From the NCBI GenBank assembly GCA_021300125.1, contig JAJTHX010000271.1:1-10306 (forward strand): DNA of 10,306 nucleotides, given 5' to 3'. Source of the stretch: Betaproteobacteria bacterium. GTDB taxonomy: Bacteria > Pseudomonadota > Gammaproteobacteria > Burkholderiales > SG8-41. The notes beneath the pieces were generated by a model. The model did no database searches, was not told the DNA's origin, and saw only the letters and a program-made list of their open reading frames with translations. Both the position numbers and the translations under genes were made by a program. Shown piece after piece: positions 6,228 through 10,306 of the stretch; within the stretch, counting starts at the first letter, position 1; every line of letters begins with the position of its first letter.

Positions 6228-6530
6228 TCAAGCCTCGATGGCCTCGGTGTGCAACTTCAGTCCCAGCGCCTTGCACACCTTCATCACTGTCGCAAAACTC
6301 GGATTGCCGTCCTGCGACAGTGCCTTGTACAGGCCTTCACGCGTGAGCCCGGTTTCGCGCGCGAGCTGCATCATGCCGCGGGCGCGGGCGATATCGCCCA
6401 GCGCCGCGATCACCAGTGCCGGCTCGCCGTCGGACTCGTCAATCGCGGCCTGCAGGTAGAGCGCGCATTCCTGCTCAGTTTTGAGATAAGTCGCCGCGTC
6501 GTAAGGGCGTGTCGTCAGTTTTTTGGCCAT
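6228..6530 (-). CDS. Orphan antidote protein, HI1420/TIGR02684 type (HigA-like HTH)
   Basis: A 100-residue DNA-binding antitoxin. YDAATYLKTEQECALYLQAA is the conserved N-terminal segment. ALGDIARARGM leads into an HTH with ARETGLTREGLYKALS, and NPSFATVMKVCKALGLKL follows: the classic downstream partner of a small RelE/ParE-superfamily killer protein. ATG at 6530 is chosen because family members start close to this point; a TTG at 6554 would add eight atypical residues. No clear Shine-Dalgarno. The gene order killer-then-antidote is expected, but only the first ~23 codons of the killer survive (6639-6707), followed by a REP-like palindrome. So this is an antitoxin without a functional local toxin. 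It may persist as a repressor or as protection against related toxins. The serine hydrolase follows 7 bp downstream. Confidence 0.87.
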   Translation of the reverse strand: MAKKLTTRPYDAATYLKTEQECALYLQAAIDESDGEPALVIAALGDIARARGMMQLARETGLTREGLYKALSQDGNPSFATVMKVCKALGLKLHTEAIEA

Positions 6531-6562
6531 GATGAACACATAAGCGCGGTTCAAGAAATAAA

Positions 6563-6604
6563 CCCCCTCTCCCCGCTAGCGGGGAGAGGGTTGGGGTGAG
6601 GGGC
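6563..6604. repeat. REP-like palindromic element
   Basis: Positions 6565-6590 are a perfect 26-bp palindrome: 13-bp arms of the CCCTCTCCCCGC type centred on GCTAGC. It is followed by TTGGGGTGAGGGG (6591-6603). Such C/G-rich palindromes with a TTGGGGTGAGGG tail recur as REP/MITE-like elements in many proteobacterial genomes. On the minus strand the stem is followed by TTTATTTCTT, so it can also act as an intrinsic terminator just upstream of the antidote gene. Confidence 0.75.
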
Positions 6605-6707
6605 AACGAAAAGAAATTTTGTGACGTTTTCTAAAGCACCGCGCCTGTGCATCACGCAGGGACTCAAGCCATGCCGAAAACTCCAGCGTTTCGCGGATTT
6701 CGATCAC
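6576..6707 (-). pseudogene. Truncated addiction-module killer (toxin) gene, HI1419/TIGR02683 type
   Basis: From GTG at 6707 the minus strand encodes VIEIRETLEFSAWLESL and then RDAQAR, the standard N-terminus of the RelE/ParE-superfamily killer protein that precedes this antidote type (~100 residues when intact). After codon 23 (6639) the similarity stops. The frame runs through a Ser/Pro/Arg-rich tail derived from the REP-like repeat and ends at TAG 6576-6578 in the middle of its palindrome. The central and C-terminal parts, including all catalytic residues, are missing, and no remainder is seen between the repeat and the antidote gene. The toxin is therefore dead; the loss is a deletion joined to the repeat rather than a simple insertion. 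Confidence 0.8.
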
Positions 6708-6714
6708 GGCCGCA

Positions 6715-6734
6715 GTGTAATCTATGGTTTACAC
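6715..6734 (-). promoter_or_regulatory. Operator-like inverted repeat of the broken toxin-antitoxin operon
   Basis: GTGTAA (6715-6720) and TTACAC (6729-6734) form 6-bp inverted arms 8 bases apart, just upstream of the toxin GTG. On the minus strand TAGATT within it could be a -10, with TTGGGT 17 bases upstream as -35. Such sites are typically bound by the antitoxin HTH. The repeat is visible; binding and promoter use are inferred. Confidence 0.55.
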
Positions 6735-6800
6735 CCGCGCAACCCAAGCTTCACCGTGAGCGTTGAACCCAAGGGCGGTGATCCAGTCCTGCGGATGTTC

Positions 6801-6961
6801 TGATCAGGCCGGCAGCGGGATCACCGGCGCATCCATGGCGCCGACTTTCACATAAATCAGCGCGCCCTCGGCGCCGATGTGCGGCGTGTGGCGGCTCAAG
6901 CGCGGATTACGCAGCCAGCTGCCGGCGGGGTATTCGCCGTCCTCGTCGCGGAACACGCCTG
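6801..6961. repeat. Direct repeat, copy 1 of cupin-gene segment (copy 2 at 9381-9541)
   Basis: The two copies align without gaps at an offset of 2580 bp. Over 6811-6960 against 9391-9540 I count 10 mismatches in 150 (about 93% identity). Similarity ends at 6961 on one side and just past the chimeric ORF's stop on the other. Together the copies bracket the lipoprotein/Sel1 gene pair. Confidence 0.9.
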
Positions 6962-7043
6962 TGGATTCCTTAGTCGCTGTGATTACCCTGATCGCAGCGT
7001 ATTTGTGAATAACCTTGCGCCCAATGTAGGTTCGACCCGGCAT
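6804..7043 (-). pseudogene. Chimeric ORF: truncated C-terminal half-cupin of a ChrR-like protein
   Basis: A 79-residue open frame. Residues from ~29 (GVFRDEDGEYPAGSWLRNPR onward to VIPLP) match the C-terminal ~53 residues of the complete cupin at 9369-10064. The first ~28 residues (MPGRTYIGRKV...) are unrelated to it. The metal-binding HxHPGGEE segment is absent, leaving only half a beta barrel and one of the ligand His, so cupin function is unlikely. An ATG at 7043 with GGGG 3 bases upstream, lying 15 bp after the stop of the Sel1 gene, means it could still be translated as the third gene of that operon. Most simply it is a duplication remnant. Confidence 0.7.
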
Positions 7044-7058
7044 TAACCCCGGCCTGGC

Positions 7059-8609
7059 CTAGCCCGGAGTCCGGCAGATATCGGATTGCCTGGCAGGGCA
7101 GCTGAAAGTCCTGCGATTCGGGACATTGATCCCGCGACGACTGGCTTGATCATGGTGATTAACCAACGACTCCTTGGTGGGATTGATCCCGAAGCCGCAA
7201 CCGAAGACCCGACTGTTTTCAATCCAGCCAATTTCCCTGGCAGAAGAGCCGCAAGCCTGACTGACTTCAGCCATGTTGATGTCACCGGCCACGCGGTCAA
7301 TGAATGCTGATCCACGCGGGCCATAACAGACGCTGGCGCCGAACAGGACATCCTTGCCGCCGGTGGGGCGGGGGCATATCACCAAGCCCTCGAGCCAGCG
7401 AATCGCGGACTCAGATTCTTTTGCCGGTGTTCTTTCCGAGCCGGTGTTGTCCTGGCTTGCCAGCCGGCGTTGAACGCTGGCATTGATGACAGCCTGCTCT
7501 CGCGCAAAAGCGGTGGTGGGTTGAGGGCTGGCCGGGGGTGCGGCGGTAGTGATTCTCGGCTGCGCGGTTGCACTTGGCGGTTTGCTTGCAGTTGCAGCCT
7601 TTGGAGTAATCGCTGTGGTGGGCTGGTTTCGCAACGCGTTGATTTCAGCCTGGCGTTGCAGGGCCTGAGCTTGTTCAACATTACGTTGTTGAATGGCTGT
7701 TGCGATGAACGGAAGCGCGACTACCACCGCTCCGGTAACTTCAGCCCAGAACTTATCCCGCTCGCGGCGCTGTTCGGCGCGGCGTTTGCGGTTTTCTTCG
7801 CTGATGGCGTATCCGGCGGCTTTGGCCCCTTTTTCATGGGCGACGAATCCGATGGCATCCCTGTCACCGAGTTCAATGGCTTTCTGGATCCATTGCATGC
7901 CGGCGGCCTGATCGCGGGTAACACCTTCTCCCCTGTAGAGCAGGAGGCCCACCACAAAGGGTGCTTCGAGATTGCCCCCTTCAGCGGAGGACTTCATCAA
8001 CGCAAAGGCTTGTTTGAGATCCCTCGATACCACATCCGATCCGGTGTAGTAATGCAGCCCGGCAATGATCTGGCAGTCTGGGTTGCCGGGTTGCGCGCGG
8101 GCCAGGGTAAAAGACTCGCGCAGATTCTTGGGCACTCCTTCACCGGCAAACAACAGCCGCGCCAATATGCATTGCGCATTCTCATGGCCCCGGTTGGCGG
8201 CAGCCCGTATGTATTTCGCGCCCTCGGTCCAGTCGCTTGGAATCCGGTCACCCTGCCTGAGCATCTGCCCCAGGCGATACTGCGCCGGCGGGTAGCCCAG
8301 GTCAGCCGATTTGCGCAACTCGCGGGCTGCACGCGCTGCATCGGCCTCGATTCCAAGCCCCTCCAACAGCATCAGGCCCTGGAAATAAGCGGCCTCCGCA
8401 TGGTTTTTTTCAGACCATTCAGAAAAGACCGCGTAGGCGTATGCAAACTGCTTTTCTTCCAGCGCCAGAATGGCCTGCTTGACAGGCACATCGTCCACGA
8501 TAAGGCTGGAATGCGCAGGACTCCACAGACTGGTGGCGCAGAGGAGCGCCACCGCCGCGTCACGAAATCGCCGGCCGAACAGCCCCCCCCGACCGGCAAG
8601 CCAACTCAT
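7059..8609 (-). CDS. Secreted Sel1-repeat protein with six-cysteine C-terminal region
   Basis: A 516-residue protein. An Arg-rich N-terminus and hydrophobic stretch at ~18-32 look like a signal peptide ending near AHS. About five Sel1-like helical repeats lie at ~70-250 (for example AEAAYFQGLMLLEGLGIEAD and AQYRLGQMLRQGDRI). A very basic segment follows (~272-286), then a hydrophobic stretch at ~291-305, a Gln/Ala region and a Pro/Thr/Ala-rich linker (~329-370). The C-terminal ~110 residues hold six Cys (412, 428, 453, 471, 504, 512), suggesting disulfides in the periplasm. Sel1 repeats usually scaffold protein complexes; the C-terminal domain I do not recognise. The start ATG overlaps the lipoprotein stop (ATGA, 8606-8609), so the two are translationally coupled. 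A run of eight G lies in codons 7-9. Function unknown. Confidence 0.82.
   Translation of the reverse strand: MSWLAGRGGLFGRRFRDAAVALLCATSLWSPAHSSLIVDDVPVKQAILALEEKQFAYAYAVFSEWSEKNHAEAAYFQGLMLLEGLGIEADAARAARELRKSADLGYPPAQYRLGQMLRQGDRIPSDWTEGAKYIRAAANRGHENAQCILARLLFAGEGVPKNLRESFTLARAQPGNPDCQIIAGLHYYTGSDVVSRDLKQAFALMKSSAEGGNLEAPFVVGLLLYRGEGVTRDQAAGMQWIQKAIELGDRDAIGFVAHEKGAKAAGYAISEENRKRRAEQRRERDKFWAEVTGAVVVALPFIATAIQQRNVEQAQALQRQAEINALRNQPTTAITPKAATASKPPSATAQPRITTAAPPASPQPTTAFAREQAVINASVQRRLASQDNTGSERTPAKESESAIRWLEGLVICPRPTGGKDVLFGASVCYGPRGSAFIDRVAGDINMAEVSQACGSSAREIGWIENSRVFGCGFGINPTKESLVNHHDQASRRGINVPNRRTFSCPARQSDICRTPG
8583..8590 (-). repeat. Homopolymeric G8 tract near the start of the Sel1-repeat gene
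   Basis: Eight consecutive G on the coding strand within codons 7-9. A one-base slip would frameshift the gene before its signal peptide, and no in-frame Met follows until residue 80. This is the arrangement of a contingency locus, though it could also be a chance run or a sequencing-error site. Confidence 0.5.
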
Positions 8610-9139
8610 TTCAGTACTTCAGCGAAGACCTGGACGTTACCTGTGAACTTTCCGTCGCCATGCACTGCGGCGCCATATCCCAGATAACCTTCAATCAGGC
8701 TGCGCGGCATGCCGATCCGTAACTGATAAACCCCTGCACGGAGGTTGCGTGCGGTCAGTTCAGGTATCTGGAATCCCGAGACTTTTGGGCTGCAGCTCAA
8801 TTGCCTGTCCGGTGTGACCAGAACAATCGTGGCCAGCGGGGTGCCCAGTGATGTGAACTTGATGTTCATGCCATTTTGCGGGACGCTGATCAGAACATCG
8901 GGCAAGGGTTCGGCAAAGGTTTCGCAGCCTTTGGCGTCCGGTTCAATGGCCATGTTGGCGCGGCCGCCAGCACGTACCGAAGCCATCAGTTGCGGCCCGG
9001 ATTTTGAGGGGTCGACCGCGGCCCTGCTCTTGATGCGGTTGTAATACTCCTCAGTACGAATCAGGCGCATCTCGCCAGGGGCTGCGCAACCGGTGAGCAC
9101 GATCGACAAAGTAATTAGTGCGGCAACCGACGTCTTCAA
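8606..9139 (-). CDS. Putative outer-membrane lipoprotein of unknown function
   Basis: A 177-residue protein with a textbook lipoprotein signal: MKTS followed by a hydrophobic segment and lipobox LTGC with the lipidated Cys18. Ala at +2 predicts outer-membrane sorting. The mature part has a short basic region (RLIRTEEYYNRIKSR), two Cys at ~72 and ~115 that could pair, and mostly beta-rich sequence ending in GNVQVFAEVLK. I do not recognise the family. The start is a TTG at 9139: it is the only start that includes the signal peptide, the next Met (24) lies after the lipobox, and AAGAG precedes the TTG by about 7 bases. The stop overlaps the start of the Sel1-repeat gene by 4 bp, so the two proteins very likely work together in the envelope. 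Confidence 0.8.
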   Translation of the reverse strand: MKTSVAALITLSIVLTGCAAPGEMRLIRTEEYYNRIKSRAAVDPSKSGPQLMASVRAGGRANMAIEPDAKGCETFAEPLPDVLISVPQNGMNIKFTSLGTPLATIVLVTPDRQLSCSPKVSGFQIPELTARNLRAGVYQLRIGMPRSLIEGYLGYGAAVHGDGKFTGNVQVFAEVLK

Positions 9140-9191
9140 TTGGGGGCTCTTGGGCGTAAATGTTTAGGACAATTGTAATAATGACGTGACG

Positions 9192-9220
9192 ATTCTATAG
9201 AAAAGCCCCTGATGCACCAA
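9192..9220 (-). promoter_or_regulatory. Candidate sigma-70 promoter for the lipoprotein/Sel1 operon
   Basis: On the minus strand TTGGTG (9215-9220) and TAGAAT (9192-9197) are 17 bp apart, with 3/6 and 5/6 matches to consensus. The -10 overlaps the perfect palindrome TTCTATAGAA (9193-9202). The -35 lies in an inverted repeat, CACCA (9215-9219) with TGGTG (9229-9233). The leader to the TTG start would be ~45 nt. Confidence 0.5.
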
Positions 9221-9316
9221 TACAAATCTGGTGATTTTTCGACGTGGCATCGCTGTCCCGATTTAACTCTTATGCGGGGTTGCAATTAAGAAATAAAGGG
9301 CGGGAGGGAGAAAGAG

Positions 9317-9331
9317 CTGCTACCAGAGCAG
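9317..9331 (-). terminator. Weak hairpin after the cupin gene
   Basis: CTGCT (9317-9321) pairs with AGCAG (9327-9331) around a 5-base loop, ~40 bp past the cupin stop. On the minus strand it is followed by CTCTTTCTCCC. The stem is short, so it is only a possible terminator. The rest of the 229-bp gap at 9140-9368 holds the promoter above and nothing else I recognise. Confidence 0.25.
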
Positions 9332-9368
9332 AATCACCCGCAAACACGCAGCCAAACAGTGGCGACTT

Positions 9369-10064
9369 TTAGTGCTGCGCTGATATGAGCGGCAGCGGGA
9401 TCACCGGCGCATCGATGGCGCCGACCTTCACGTAAATCAGCGCGCCCTCGGCGCCGGTGTACGGCGTGTGGCGGCTCCAGCGCGGATTGCGCAGCCAGCT
9501 GCCGGTGGGGTATTCGCAATCCTCGTCGCGGAACACGCCTGCGAGCACGAGGATCTCCTCGCCACCGGGGTGGGTGTGCATGTTGAACTGCGTCTGCGGC
9601 GCCCAGCGCACCAGCGCTGTGCTCACCCCCGCGTGCTCATGCAGCGGCAGCACGGTGAGGCCCGGCACCAGCCCGGGGCGGTAGGTGGCGGCGGCGGTGT
9701 CGATGTGCACGGACTCCAGATCATCCGGCGCGGACTGCCACAGCTTCACGAACAGCGTGCAGCCCTCGCGGGCAAACGGCGCATGGCGGCTGCCCGGCGG
9801 ATTGCGCAGATAAGTGCCGGCCGGGTAATCGCCGTGCTCGTCCGAGAACACGCCGTCGAGCACGAGGATTTCTTCACCGCCAGGATGGCCATGCGCGTCA
9901 AAGCGCGAACCGGCGGCATAACGCACGATGCTGGTGGCGCGGGCGACTTCGCCGCCGACACGGTCCAGCATGCGCCGGGTGACGCCGGGGAGCGGGGAGG
10001 GGGTCCACGTGGCCTCGGCGGCGTGTTGGACGACGCGGAGGCGGAAATCAGCGTTGAGGTTCAT
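9369..10064 (-). CDS. Two-domain ChrR-like cupin protein
   Basis: A 231-residue protein made of two tandem cupin domains, each with the ChrR-type block HxHPGGEEILVLxGVF, then DE, YPxGxxLRNP and SRHxP. Likely metal ligands are H58, H60, E64 and H94 in domain 1, and H163, H165, E169 and H199 in domain 2; all are present in both. ChrR cupins include the zinc-binding anti-sigma factor module that senses singlet oxygen. This protein lacks the N-terminal zinc-binding anti-sigma domain, so it is more probably a stand-alone metal-binding cupin of unknown role. ATG at 10064 has no strong Shine-Dalgarno. The 3' ~160 bp is duplicated at 6801-6961. It lies 60 bp after the Fic-type gene on the same strand. 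Confidence 0.87.
   Translation of the reverse strand: MNLNADFRLRVVQHAAEATWTPSPLPGVTRRMLDRVGGEVARATSIVRYAAGSRFDAHGHPGGEEILVLDGVFSDEHGDYPAGTYLRNPPGSRHAPFAREGCTLFVKLWQSAPDDLESVHIDTAAATYRPGLVPGLTVLPLHEHAGVSTALVRWAPQTQFNMHTHPGGEEILVLAGVFRDEDCEYPTGSWLRNPRWSRHTPYTGAEGALIYVKVGAIDAPVIPLPLISAQH
9381..9541. repeat. Direct repeat, copy 2 (inside the complete cupin gene)
   Basis: Source-like copy of the segment at 6801-6961, offset 2580 bp and ungapped. Here it is part of an intact coding frame covering roughly residues 175-228 of the cupin, so this copy is probably ancestral and the other derived. Confidence 0.9.
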
Positions 10065-10124
10065 CGTTGCATTTCAAGGGGTCACGCAGTAATGGGCGTG
10101 TCGGAGAGCCAGGCAAGGGCGTCT

Positions 10125-10306
10125 TTATTCAAGCTCAATTGCGTCAAGGATCGCACGGCACAGGTAGACCTTGCCCCAGCGTTTTTCGCCCAGACTTTCC
10201 AGAACGCCTTTCGCCACCAGAAGCTCCACGGCTTTCCTCGCGGTGGGGTTTGACACGTTGAGCAATACCGCTGCCCGCGCCACGGTGACGTAGGGATTGG
10301 TGAACA
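10125..10306 (-). CDS. C-terminal end of a Fic-family protein (partial)
   Basis: The minus strand is open from the window edge to TAA at 10125-10127, giving 59 complete codons. The translation FTNPYVTVARAAVLLNVSNP, then TARKAVELLVAKGVLESLG and KVYLCRAILDAI, is the winged-helix region that closes many Fic-domain proteins (AMP-transferases that modify proteins). The HPFxxGNGR active site would lie outside the window, so activity cannot be judged. Assignment rests on the characteristic PTARKAV.LL segment followed by a KVY strand. It is followed by the cupin gene after 60 bp on the same strand; no clear terminator is seen between them. Confidence 0.75.
   Translation of the reverse strand, partial: FTNPYVTVARAAVLLNVSNPTARKAVELLVAKGVLESLGEKRWGKVYLCRAILDAIELE

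Noticed and set aside
6563..6604. An insertion sequence or CRISPR repeat
   Set aside because: It is a single short palindrome with no transposase, no visible target duplication and no repeat-spacer pattern.
6228..6734. A complete higBA-like toxin-antitoxin pair
   Set aside because: Only ~23 toxin codons remain before the REP-like repeat, so the toxin cannot be functional.
6621..6803. Plus-strand 60-codon open frame
   Set aside because: It runs antisense through the toxin remnant and its operator; the coding signal is on the minus strand.
7470..8687. Long open frame (405 codons) on the plus strand opposite the Sel1-repeat gene
   Set aside because: It is antisense to a gene with a clear signal peptide, Sel1 repeats and operon overlap. 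Its translation shows no recognisable domain; it is a product of GC-rich codon bias.
9468..10253. Plus-strand open frame of 261 codons opposite the cupin and Fic-type genes
   Set aside because: The opposite strand encodes two recognisable proteins; this frame has no family motif.

Overview
The window reads as a GC-rich betaproteobacterial chromosome segment, most likely Burkholderiales. The best clue is a Bug/TctC-type periplasmic binding protein, a family greatly expanded in that order. Supporting clues are the GC-biased codon use, a ChrR-type cupin, a Fic-family tail and several small toxin-antitoxin remnants. No tRNA, rRNA, transposase or CRISPR array is visible. Almost all genes lie on the minus strand.

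Layout. Positions 1-1104 hold two tail-to-tail paralogues of a succinylglutamate desuccinylase/aspartoacylase-type (M14-like) zinc hydrolase. Only the last 30 residues of the left one are inside the window, and the two 3' ends form a 94-bp inverted repeat. Positions 1240-1818 hold an intact MazE(DUF3018)/MazF-type toxin-antitoxin operon with a palindromic operator. Positions 1881-3168 hold a class I SAM methyltransferase and a divergent membrane-anchored Mrr-like protein whose nuclease motif looks degenerate. Next comes the 3' remnant of a YfiM-like gene (3195-3389). An operon of a Bug solute-binding protein and an alpha/beta hydrolase (5389 to 3503, minus) ends in a convincing intrinsic terminator. 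The hydrolase has Gln where the catalytic His is expected.

Positions 5648-6734 carry an RBBP9/YdeN-type serine hydrolase just downstream of a HI1420-type antidote gene. The partner killer gene is reduced to its first ~23 codons, fused to a REP-like perfect palindrome; its operator-like inverted repeat survives. Positions 6804-9139 hold a two-gene envelope cassette: a lipoprotein overlapping by 4 bp a secreted Sel1-repeat protein with a six-cysteine C-terminal region. The cassette is bracketed by two direct copies (~93% identical) of 161 bp from the 3' part of a two-domain ChrR-like cupin gene. The complete cupin gene lies at 9369-10064; the other copy is a truncated chimeric ORF at 6804-7043. 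The window ends inside a gene with a Fic-type winged-helix C-terminus.

Overall this is an accessory, rearranged region: duplications, two toxin-antitoxin loci (one intact, one broken), truncated genes, and an unrecognised lipoprotein/Sel1 pair that is the best candidate for something undescribed.
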